Shown piece by piece: positions 37,799-45,604 of a DNA stretch of 64,000 bases. The DNA is taken from positions 186,001 to 250,000 of the forward strand of contig CAVWBA010000017.1 of NCBI GenBank assembly GCA_963753135.1, in the 5' to 3' direction. Source of the DNA: Roseiarcus sp963753135. GTDB lineage: Bacteria; Pseudomonadota; Alphaproteobacteria; Rhizobiales; Beijerinckiaceae. Position 1 is the first letter of the stretch. Each line of letters begins with the position of its first letter. Position numbers and translations under genes: made by a program. The notes below the pieces were generated by a model. That model was not told the DNA's origin. It searched no databases and worked only from the letters and a program-made list of their open reading frames with translations.

Positions 37799-37840
37799 CC
37801 CACTTTTGATCAGCCGAGCCCCGCGTCAGCGGGCGGCTCA

Positions 37841-38221
37841 CTACTTGAGCTCGACCTTCGCTCCCGCCTTTTCCAAAGCAGCCTTGATCTTCTCGGCTTC
37901 TTCCTTGCTTACGCCTTCCTTAACCGGCTTCGGCGCGGCTTCGACCAGGTCCTTGGCTTCCTTCAGCCCAAGCGCGGTGATGGCGCGCACTTCCTTGATC
38001 ACTTCGATCTTCTTGTCGCCGATCGCCGAAAGGATGACAGAAAACTCGGTCTGCTCCTCGACCGGCGCGGCGGCTGCGCCGCCAGCGGCCGGAGCGGCGG
38101 CCACCGCCACCGCAGCGGCGGCCGAGACGCCCCACTTACCTTCAAGCAGTTTGGCGAGCTCCGCGGCCTCCAGGACCGTAAGGCTCGAGAGTTCGTCGAC
38201 GATTTTTTCGAGATTTGCCAT
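37841..38221 (-). CDS. rplL: 50S ribosomal protein L7/L12
   Basis: The stalk protein that recruits translation factors, 126 residues. The N-terminal dimerisation domain (ANLEKIVDELSSLTVLEAAE) is joined by an Ala/Pro-rich hinge (about 36-52) to the C-terminal factor-binding domain (DKKIEVIKEVRAITALGLKE). It is followed by the hairpin and rpoB. Confidence 0.97.
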   Translation of the reverse strand: MANLEKIVDELSSLTVLEAAELAKLLEGKWGVSAAAAVAVAAAPAAGGAAAAPVEEQTEFSVILSAIGDKKIEVIKEVRAITALGLKEAKDLVEAAPKPVKEGVSKEEAEKIKAALEKAGAKVELK

Positions 38222-38272
38222 TGATAGACTTCCTTATGTAGTGCGGTTCGAATGATTGTGAAGAGCCTGGCT

Positions 38273-38797
38273 TTAGGCTGCGTCTTTGGCGGCATAGGCC
38301 CCGACCACGCGGGCGAGCTTGGCGGCTGGCGCGGTGGCGAGCTGGGCGAGCTTGGTTGCGGGGGCAGTCAGAAGCCCCAGCAGTTTCGCCCGCAGCTCGT
38401 CGAGCGATGGCAGGGTCGCCAGCGCCTTGACGCCGTCGACATCGAGGGCCGTCTTGCCCATGGCTCCCCCTAAGAGCACGAATTTCTCGTGATCCTTGGC
38501 GAAAGCCACCGCGGCCTTGGCCGCCGCCACCGGATCGACCGAATGAGCGATCAGGGTTGGGCCCTTGAGCAGGGGACCGATCGACGCGACGTCGGTGCCT
38601 TTGACAGCAATTTGAGCCAGGCTATTTTTGGCGACCTGAACTTTCGCGCCCGCCTGCCGCATCTGCTTGCGCAGCCGCTGCATCTGGGCGACGGTCAGGC
38701 CGGAATAATGCGCCACGACCACGACCGACGTTTTCGAAAAAACGTCGTGAAGGGCCGCGACGGCTTCCTTCTTTTCCGTTCTATCCACGGTGCTCAT
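38273..38797 (-). CDS. rplJ: 50S ribosomal protein L10
   Basis: The stalk base protein that binds L7/L12 dimers and, in many bacteria, represses its own operon, 174 residues. I set the start at 38797 (MSTVDRTEKKEAVAALHDVF); an extension to 38872 would add an unconserved stretch. Conserved parts are VVVAHYSGLTVAQMQRLRKQ and AKNSLAQIA. No rplK-rplA precede it; a PEP-CTERM gene is upstream instead. Confidence 0.95.
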   Translation of the reverse strand: MSTVDRTEKKEAVAALHDVFSKTSVVVVAHYSGLTVAQMQRLRKQMRQAGAKVQVAKNSLAQIAVKGTDVASIGPLLKGPTLIAHSVDPVAAAKAAVAFAKDHEKFVLLGGAMGKTALDVDGVKALATLPSLDELRAKLLGLLTAPATKLAQLATAPAAKLARVVGAYAAKDAA

Positions 38798-39163
38798 CTC
38801 CGGTCGGCGAGCCTCGAAAAGCTCAAAACCCGCCTGTTGCACACACCGCGCGCCCGATACGGTCACCCGCACCGAACGCCGCGGCCACTTGCGCCTGTCC
38901 CCGGAGGCGGGCGAAAAACGCCCGGCGCCGGACAGAAGGTTCGAACCGTTTTCACCGTCCGGAAAGCGCCGGACGGATGGAGAAACTCGGTCTTCCCCGT
39001 CTATGCTGGCTCCCGCCCAAAGGGCTCAGGAATTAAGCGCTTCCCCAACGGGGTTACGCACCGGCAGTCTCGGACAGGACAAAGCCGGAATGGACGCAAA
39101 GGCTTACCCTTTCCGTCCTCCGGCCCTTTCCGCCGCTCCCGCTCCGATCAGCCGTAACCGGTT
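38798..39163. other. rplJ upstream leader region
   Basis: This 366-base gap between the PEP-CTERM gene and rplJ should hold the rplJL-rpoBC promoter and the L10-binding leader. Several GC-rich inverted segments occur (for example CGGACGG.../...CCGTCCGG around 38950-38975). No confident -35/-10 pair or L10 leader motif could be assigned by eye. I see no gene in it. Confidence 0.4.
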
Positions 39164-39854
39164 TCATCTTTGCAGGGCGGTAGCCATGTTTGATTTGAGG
39201 CCATCGCGCCGTCGGCCCCAAACGCGCTCCATAGCGGGTTCGGGATGCAGATGCAAGGGGGGAAGTATCTCGGCAACGCGCCGCTGCTCAAGCGGCACTT
39301 TGGCGCTCTTGCGCGAGGCTCGATACCCTACGAAACCCAGGCCAGCAAAACCGAGCAGCATCATGGTCCAAGTCGAGGGCTCTGGGACTACCGGGCTGAG
39401 GGCCAAGTAATTCCCGAAACCCGGACCCTCGGGGGTAAGCTCCCAAAGGAAGCTGTTTTCTCCGTCCGGGGTTGCCACGAAGAGCAAACTCCACAGGGCG
39501 GAATTCGTCAACTCCAAAGCGGTATATATATACCGTCTTGTTGCAACACGTCGGAACAAAAACGAGGCTCTCGACGCCGGGTGCGAAGGGCGTGATCTTC
39601 ACCGCGACTTGGTCGAGCGGCGTTACAATATCCATTGTTGAGAATGTGAGCTCGGGGCCGAAGAAGAAGTTAAGAGAAAAACGTCCTAAAGCGGACAGAT
39701 CGTATGTTCCGGGAGACAGGTCGAACGGTGCGGCGAAGGTGCCAAAATTAGATCCTTCGAGGGTGCCCGCAAAGGAAAACGTGGTCGCGGCTGATGCCGT
39801 GAACGCCGGGAGCACTGTCAGCGCCAACGCGGCGACCAGGGATTTACGCTCCAT
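39164..39854 (-). CDS. PEP-CTERM-anchored exported protein, frameshifted
   Basis: A secreted protein with a signal peptide (LVAALALTVLPAFTASA) and a C-terminal sorting signal VPEPSTWTMMLLGFAGLGFV followed by GYRASRKS, recognised by exosortase/EpsH systems. The body is a beta-rich domain of about 150 residues without a known function. The frame breaks at 39501-39506, where GAATTC should be GAATC; the corrected sequence reads FGVDESALWSLLFVATP. Beyond the sorting signal this frame runs on to 39164, but proteins of this class end a few residues after the basic cluster. Restoring one A to the AAA at 39299-39301 would give RKSAKSAA and a stop at 39288, which I prefer. Start: ATG at 39854, preceded by GGGGGGAG. 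Confidence 0.75.
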
Positions 39855-39977
39855 CCTACGTCTCCCCCCGGTTTGAGTCTTGTAGCTATTTTGCGCGCTT
39901 ATCAGTATTATCTTTCTTCTTACGCATGGGCAATTGGGTCAATCGCAACTTCGTCCCCGAGATCATCTGGTAACGCA

Positions 39978-39991
39978 ATCGTGATCACGAT
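39978..39991. promoter_or_regulatory. Perfect 14-base palindrome upstream of the Tat peptide gene
   Basis: ATCGTGATCACGAT is fully self-complementary and lies 69 bases upstream of the start codon at 40060, in the divergent gap with the PEP-CTERM gene. It could be an operator for either gene. No regulator can be named. Confidence 0.35.
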
Positions 39992-40059
39992 CGAGTCGGC
40001 GCCGCCCTAGACTAAGAGGAGAGTGGGTTGGTCGGACAACTCTTGGGAGGAATCGTTCG

Positions 40060-40317
40060 ATGAAGCAGATTGACCGCCGCGTTTTGACGCGCGGGAGTTT
40101 GTTTGGCGCCGCTATCGCCGCCACGGGTCTGGCCGGGCCCTCTGGAACGGCAAGCGCGACGCCGCTCGAGGACAGCATCCCGGGCTCCCTCGATGATTGG
40201 ATCGAGAAGATGCAGGTTTGGGTGGGGCCTGGTCCGCGCCGCGGTTGGCGGCGGCGCCGTGTCTGGCGTTGCTAGTGGCGTCGAGGCCGCCGCGTTTGCG
40301 GTTGGGTCTGGGTGTGA
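40060..40317 (+). CDS. Small Tat-exported Trp/Arg/Cys-rich peptide interrupted by TAG
   Basis: A strong Shine-Dalgarno (GGGAGGA, 8-base spacing) sets the ATG at 40060. The first 71 codons encode a Tat-type signal (DRRVLTRGSLFGAAIAATGL, cleavage after TASA) and a short mature part ending in VGPGPRRGWRRRRVWRC. A TAG stop at 40273-40275 follows, but the same frame continues with WRRGRRVCGWVWV before TGA at 40315. The downstream segment repeats the same W/R/C pattern, so TAG probably replaced a TGG Trp codon, by mutation or sequencing error; read-through is less likely. Similar short exported Trp/Arg-rich proteins occur in Hyphomicrobiales, with unknown role. The function is not known. Confidence 0.5.
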
Positions 40318-40723
40318 TCCAAGCAAAGGGCATTGTAAAGCTTCGCCTCTCGGCCGGGGCGGATGAGGGGCGACTGCAGGCAAGCGCGATTTCCGTCCGG
40401 TCGCCGTCTTGTTTGCCTGCCTGCATCCCGGCGATGTCGAGCGGCGGCTTCAGACGTCCGGCGGCGCCGACCCGACACTTCTGTGATTCATTTGGCTCCG
40501 GTGCGCAGCTTTGACACGTGTATGCCGGAGTGATATTCGCATGGCGGATTGAACTGCCAATCGGGCTCGCAAACTTCAACTCTCCGGAAGTCTAGCCTGG
40601 CGCAATCCCAAACAACCGCCAATTTCAACTGGTTTGACCCGATGGGTTAGATTTGAGGAAATCACCGAGCGAATGGTCTGTTTCTGGTCTAGTCTCCCGA
40701 CCATGAAAAGGTTAGATTAAGGC
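40318..40723. other. Intergenic region upstream of the heptose/glycosyltransferase cluster
   Basis: About 400 bases without a convincing gene. GC content falls towards the 3' end, where a promoter for the glycosyltransferase gene would be expected; TTTGACCCGATGGG near 40636 contains a TTGACC box but has no good -10 at the right distance. I see nothing else of note. Confidence 0.4.
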
Positions 40724-41915
40724 ATGAGCAGTAAAGCCATCGTTCACATTAGTGCTGATTTTCCTGAACTCAATGGTGTCGGCCAAGACGAATTCGGTCG
40801 CCAACCTCATCAAGGCCACCGAGGGATATCGTCATATCGTGTATTCCCTCAATCGCATCAGCCTCGTCTCAGGCATAGTCGCCGTCGATTTCGGCCCCGA
40901 CCGCAAGGCGATCGCCTACGGGGCGCCGCCCAAGGGACTTTTTCTCGCGACTTATCTGGACCGCGTGTCCGACTGGATCCTCAAGGATATCCAAAGCCGC
41001 GGCATTCCGGTGGACGCGCTCCATCTGCACAAGTTCTCCGTCGAAGGTTTGGTTGGCCAGAAAATCGCCCGAAGCCTCAAACGCCCGTTTATCGTCAATC
41101 TCTGGGGCGATACGGATCTTAAGGTCGTAAAATATCGTCCGGACTTGAAGGCGACCTGGAAATCAATACTCGACCAGGCGGCTCTCATCATCCCGCATAC
41201 GCCTTGGGTCGAAAAGCGGTTTGACGCGTTGTTCGGCCTCGATCGCTCGAAATCGATAATATTGCCCGCAATTACCCAGCACGAGCACTTCACACCGTCT
41301 CCAGTCGTCTCTGAACCTCGGTTTGTTACTCTTTTCAATCTGGACGTTCATCGTCGGAAAAACTTGGCGGCGCTTGTTACGGTCATCGACCGCATGTCCC
41401 AGCGAATTCCCGGCATTTCGCTCGACGTCTACGGCAAAGGTTCGCCCAAGACGATGTTCGAGGTTTCTCAAATCGTTGAAAAGTCCAAGGCCAAGAACGT
41501 CACGCTAAAGGGACCGTTGCCGAGCGACGGATTTACGACAGTCCTCGGGGATTACGCAGCTTTCCTCTTGCCAACCCGTCGGGAAACGTTTGGCATGGTG
41601 TTTATCGAGGCTCTGTTCTCCGGCCTGCCCCTGCTGCATACCAGAGGGTGGGGCATCGACGGATTTTTTGCCAGTGACGAAGTCGGATATGCGTGCGATC
41701 CGACGAGCCTCGATGACATCGAGTCGGGCGTCGCCCGCCTGTTGACGGAACAAGAGCGCTTCAAACGATCCATTGCCGCTCTTCATGAGCGCGGCGGGTT
41801 GGACCGGTTCAAACGGAAAGCGATCGCCGAGACGTATCGCGCCGGTCTGGAGCGCGTGTTGGGCCGGACCGAGCAGCCCACGCGGGTTTTGTCCGAGACC
41901 GCTGCTGTTCCTTGA
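40724..41915 (+). CDS. Family 4-type glycosyltransferase, frameshifted by an indel
   Basis: A retaining GT-B glycosyltransferase of about 396 residues after correction, likely using a nucleotide sugar to extend a surface glycan. The N-terminus MSSKAIVHISADFP is in one frame; SMVSAKTNSVANLI and the rest are in the next. The break is at 40766-40771: GAACTC read as GACTC joins SADFPDSMVSAKTNSV. The C-terminal Rossmann domain holds FVTLFNLDVHRRKNL, DVYGKGSPK and the EX7E-type donor site RRETFGMVFIEALFSGLPLL. It precedes a GDP-heptose cluster on the same strand, so heptose is a possible donor sugar, which is an inference. Confidence 0.82.
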
Positions 41916-41934
41916 CTGCAGACGAGATCTCGGT

Positions 41935-41953
41935 GCGTTTCGTTAAGAAACGC
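41935..41953 (+). promoter_or_regulatory. Small inverted repeat between glycosyltransferase and gmhA
   Basis: GCGTTTC and GAAACGC pair around a 5-base loop (GTTAA), 20 bases after the glycosyltransferase stop, followed by GTTTC. It may be a weak terminator or processing site separating the gene from the heptose operon. Confidence 0.4.
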
Positions 41954-42011
41954 GTTTCAGTCATCACGAGAACAAACGAGAACATCGTACAGGGTTACAA
42001 GACACCGCTTT

Positions 42012-42656
42012 TTGCGAGAGGGGTTTATCCTGGCTTTCTTCCCCGAACGACTTTATGACGGCATGGCGGGCTACCTCGACGCCTACTTTGACCATTTCCG
42101 CGCGGCTGCTGCTACGGTGGCGCGCGAGCGAATGCAGGCTGCGGCGGACGCGATCATCGACGTCGTCGCCCGCAATGGGACGATCTTCTCGTGCGGCAAC
42201 GGCGGCTCCGCGGCAATCGCCAATCACTTGGCTTGCGACTGTCTAAAAGGCGTCAGAACGGACACGACGATAAAGCCAAGGGTCTCGAGCCTGTCGGCGA
42301 CGGTCGAATTGATCACCGCAATCGCCAACGACATCGGCTACGACGACATTTTCAGCTTCCAGCTTTCGTCGCTCGCCCGACCGGGCGACGTGCTGATCAC
42401 GATCAGTTCGTCCGGCGAGTCTCGGAATATCGTGAACGCGATCACCTGGGCCAAGGCCAACGGATTGCGAACCATCGCAATGACGGGGTTCAAGGGCGGC
42501 GCTTCGGCGAAGGCGGCGGACATCAACCTTCATGTCGACGCGCACAATTACGGAATCGTCGAGGACATACACCAGTCGATGATGCATGTGCTGGCCCAGT
42601 ACGTTCGACACAGACACCTTGTCGATCACAAATTGCTTGGCGAAAAGAAGTTTTGA
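42012..42656 (+). CDS. gmhA: D-sedoheptulose-7-phosphate isomerase (GmhA-like SIS protein)
   Basis: Converts sedoheptulose 7-phosphate to D-glycero-D-manno-heptose 7-phosphate, the first step of heptose-nucleotide synthesis. The SIS fold shows IFSCGNGGSAAIANHLACD (phosphate loop), LITISSSGESRNIVNAI and the C-terminal active-site helix EDIHQSMMHVLAQY. The frame opens with TTG at 42012, giving about 214 residues. The best Shine-Dalgarno (GAGAGGGG) points to a CTG at about 42030 (CTG GCT TTC, LAFFPERLYDGM), where an ATG would be expected; a base substitution or a rare CTG start is possible, and an internal ATG lies at 42063. The rest of the gene is intact. Confidence 0.87.
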   Translation: MREGFILAFFPERLYDGMAGYLDAYFDHFRAAAATVARERMQAAADAIIDVVARNGTIFSCGNGGSAAIANHLACDCLKGVRTDTTIKPRVSSLSATVELITAIANDIGYDDIFSFQLSSLARPGDVLITISSSGESRNIVNAITWAKANGLRTIAMTGFKGGASAKAADINLHVDAHNYGIVEDIHQSMMHVLAQYVRHRHLVDHKLLGEKKF

Positions 42657-42736
42657 CGTCTGGTCGATAGACCCGTCGGTTCAAAGCGGGCGCGTTCGGG
42701 TTGATCGCGCCCCGTTCAGTAGGCGGATTGCGCGGG

Positions 42737-43702
42737 ATGACGACTTTGGTTACCGGCGGGGCGGGATTCATCGCCAACACGCTGGTGGAGTCCATCCTTT
42801 CGCGCGGCGAAACCGTCATCTGTCTTGACAACCTCTGCCGCGGGACGACCGCTAACGTCGCGCGCTTCGCCGAGAAAAACAGCTTCAGGTTTTCGGCGGT
42901 CGATCTCGCCGATCTCGACGCCTTCCGATCCTGTCTTGATTCTCATGGCGACCTTGGCCCGATTTCGGAAGTCTGGCATCTCGCGGCCAATTCCGACATT
43001 CCGGCGGGGATCGCGGATCCGGGAGTCGATTTGCGCGATACGTTCATGACGACCTTCAATGTCCTGCGGATCATGGAGGAGCGGAGGATTGGAGAATTGC
43101 TCTTCGCGTCAAGCTCAGCGATCTACGGCGATCTCGGAAACCAGGAACTGACCGAAAGCACCGGTCCTCTGTTTCCGATTTCGAACTACGGCGCCATGAA
43201 GCTTGCGTCGGAAGCGATGATTACCGCGGCGGTGGAGAAGTTTCTTGGCCGAGCCTTGCTGTTCCGTTTTCCCAACGTGGTGGGACTGCCCGCGACCCAC
43301 GGCGTGATTCTCGACTTCATCCGGAGGCTGCGTTCGGACCCAGACCATCTCGACGTCCTGGGAGACGGCTCGCAGCGGAAGTCCTACTTGCACGTGACTG
43401 AACTCGTCGAGGCCATGCTCTTCATCCAGGGGCGCGTCACCAAGAGGGTCGACGTCTTCAACATCGGCCCGACTGACGCTGGGGTCCACGTGCGCGACAT
43501 TGCCCGCGAAACCGTTGCCGTGGTTGCGCCCGGCGCACGGCTGAGTTTTGGGACGGACAACAAGGGCTGGGTCGGCGACGTGCCCTGCTTCGCCTATTCG
43601 ACGGCGAAGCTCTCCGCGCTCGGTTGGACGCCGAAGCTTAGTTCGCTCGAAGCTGTCCGACGAGCGATCGGCGAGATCAACGGTCAGGAAAACCCGCGGT
43701 GA
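42737..43702 (+). CDS. NAD-dependent sugar epimerase/dehydratase
   Basis: An extended short-chain dehydrogenase of 321 residues acting on a nucleotide sugar. The NAD-binding motif is TLVTGGAGFIAN at the N-terminus; the catalytic set is SSS at 125-127 and Tyr151-x3-Lys155 (YGAMK). HLAANSD and GDGSQRKSYLHVTELVEAM are typical of the UDP-glucose 4-epimerase-like and heptose-modifying branch. The start at 42737 is preferred over an earlier in-frame codon. The GTG of the next gene overlaps its stop by 4 bases, so it belongs to the heptose operon and may modify GDP-heptose (4-epimerisation or 4,6-dehydration). The exact reaction cannot be read from the sequence. Confidence 0.8.
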   Translation: MTTLVTGGAGFIANTLVESILSRGETVICLDNLCRGTTANVARFAEKNSFRFSAVDLADLDAFRSCLDSHGDLGPISEVWHLAANSDIPAGIADPGVDLRDTFMTTFNVLRIMEERRIGELLFASSSAIYGDLGNQELTESTGPLFPISNYGAMKLASEAMITAAVEKFLGRALLFRFPNVVGLPATHGVILDFIRRLRSDPDHLDVLGDGSQRKSYLHVTELVEAMLFIQGRVTKRVDVFNIGPTDAGVHVRDIARETVAVVAPGARLSFGTDNKGWVGDVPCFAYSTAKLSALGWTPKLSSLEAVRRAIGEINGQENPR

Positions 43703-45604
43703 AGCAGGCGGTCATTCTCGCCGGAGGAAAGGGCACGCGGCTCGCCTCCGTGCTCAACGGCCTGCCGAAGCCGCTCGTGGACGTGTGCGGCAAGCCGCTC
43801 CTTTTGCATCAGCTCGAACTTCTGTGCGCGCATGGTTTCACCGACGCGGTCGTGATGGTCAACCATAGGGCCGAGGCGATTCGCGAATGGCTCAATGGCG
43901 TCGACCTGCCGATTTCCGTTCGATTGATCGACGACGGCGAACCTCGAGGAACGGCGGGCGCTGTCCTGGCGGCACTTCACGAGCTCGAGCCCGAATTTCT
44001 TGTGATGTACGGCGACACGATGCTTTGCGTCGATCTGACGCGGTTTTGGGCCTGGCATCGCGCGGTCCCCGGCGCTGACGTTTCGCTCTTTCTTCACCCA
44101 AACGACCATCCGCATGACTCGGACCTGGTCGAAATCGACGAAACCGGGCGCATTGTTGCGTTCCACGCCTACCCCCACCCGGCGGATGCCTGGTTGCCCA
44201 ACCTTGTGAACGCCGCGCTCTACGTCGTGCGGCGCGAGAGCCTGCGCAGTTGGAGCGAAACGGCCGCCCCTCTCGATTTCGCGAAGGACCTTTTCCCGCG
44301 CATGCTGGCGGCTGGAGCGGCTTTGAGGGGATACGCCTCGCCCGAATACATCAAGGACGCGGGCACCCCCGGACGGCTGGAGCGCGTTCGCAACGCGCTG
44401 ACGTCAGGCGCAATTCGTCGCGCATCGCTCGACAAGCCTCAGAAAGCCGTCTTTCTGGATCGCGACGGCACCCTCAATGTCGAATACGGGCTCATTCGCC
44501 GCCCCGAGGATCTCGAGGTGTTCCCGTTTGCCGGATCTGCGATCCGACGGCTGAACGAAGCCGAATGGCGGACTGTTCTCGTCAGCAATCAGCCGGTCAT
44601 CGCGCGCGGCGAGGTCACCGAAGCTGAGTTGCGCCATATCCATGCTCGGCTGGAAACGGAAATCGGCCGCGATCATGCCTATTTCGACCGAATCTACATT
44701 TGCCCCCATCACCCGGATCGCGGGTTTCCGGGCGAACGCATCGAGCTCAAGATCCGATGCGATTGCCGAAAGCCGGAGCCCGGCCTGATCTTCAACGCTC
44801 AGAAAGATCTCAACATCGATCTCGCCCGCTCTTGGTATATCGGCGACTCGACGGCGGATCTGGGGGCGGCCGAAAAGGCGGGGGTTTCCTCTATTCTGGT
44901 TGAAACCGGACACGGCGGCCTCGATCGCCGCTATCCTCACGAAGCGAGATTCACCGTCGCCAATGTTTCAGAGGCGGCAGCCTTCATTCTTGACGTCTAT
45001 CCGAAGATCGCGAAGGTCCTCGCTCCTCAAATCGCCGCAATGGCGTCAAGCGACGATTGGTTCATCGGCGGGCTGCCGAGCGCCGGCAAATCGACAGTCG
45101 CAGCGACGTTTGAGCGGGAGTTGCGGTTGCAGGGGCGCCGCGCGCGAAGTCATTCACACGGATCGCTGGTTTGAGGACGACGATGACCGGCATGCGCTCA
45201 AGCCCTTCGACATGACGGGTCTCAAAGCGGCAGTCGCGAAAGCGGCGGAGCGCGGGAACAACCTATCCGTCACACTCATGCTTCCGGCTGGCCGCGCGGG
45301 CCAACTGGAGATCAAACTGGCGCCTGACGACGTCCTAATCTGGGAAGGCGTCTTTGCCGCGGAGCTCGCGGCGTCTCTTGGCCGGACCGCTCACACGATC
45401 AACGTCGTCTCGAGCGAAGCCGCCCGACATGCGCGCTTCATGCACTTATGCGAACGACAAGGCATTCCCGCGGCGCGCGCCAAGAGCCTCTTTGCCGGCG
45501 CGCGTGCAGAACAGGTTCCGGAGCCATCGACGAGTTCGCCCGTGCAGATCAATCTCGACGCCTGCCAGATCGAGTCCATCCTCGCGAAGGGAACGGCGCC
45601 ATGA
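43699..45604 (+). CDS. Three-domain fusion: HddC nucleotidyltransferase, GmhB phosphatase, P-loop kinase; frameshifted
   Basis: About 634 residues after correction. Domain 1 (1-235) is a sugar-phosphate nucleotidyltransferase with GGKGTRL at 9-15 and YGDTM at 104-108, matching HddC, which makes GDP-D-glycero-D-manno-heptose. Domain 2 (248-435) is a HAD phosphatase of the GmhB type: DRDGT at 254-258, SNQP, the zinc-site pattern CPHHPD ... CDCRKP (335-358) and GDSTAD. Domain 3 (450-634) has the Walker A motif GLPSAGKST at 458-466 and a later IWEGVF, resembling uridine kinase-like enzymes. The frame breaks at 45146-45151: GAAGTC read as GAGTC gives GRRARVIHTDRWFEDD without interruption. The GTG start overlaps the epimerase stop and the end overlaps hddA (ATGA). 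The role of domain 3 is unknown. Confidence 0.82.

Noticed and set aside
39523..39532. (TA)5 repeat in the PEP-CTERM gene as a phase-variation switch
   Set aside because: The frame before and after the repeat is the same; the break is better explained at the GAATTC (39501-39506), where correction to GAATC gives a smooth protein sequence.
40060..40275. Methanobactin-like or other RiPP precursor
   Set aside because: The leader is a clear Tat signal and no modification enzymes are adjacent; the Cys/Trp pattern alone is not enough.
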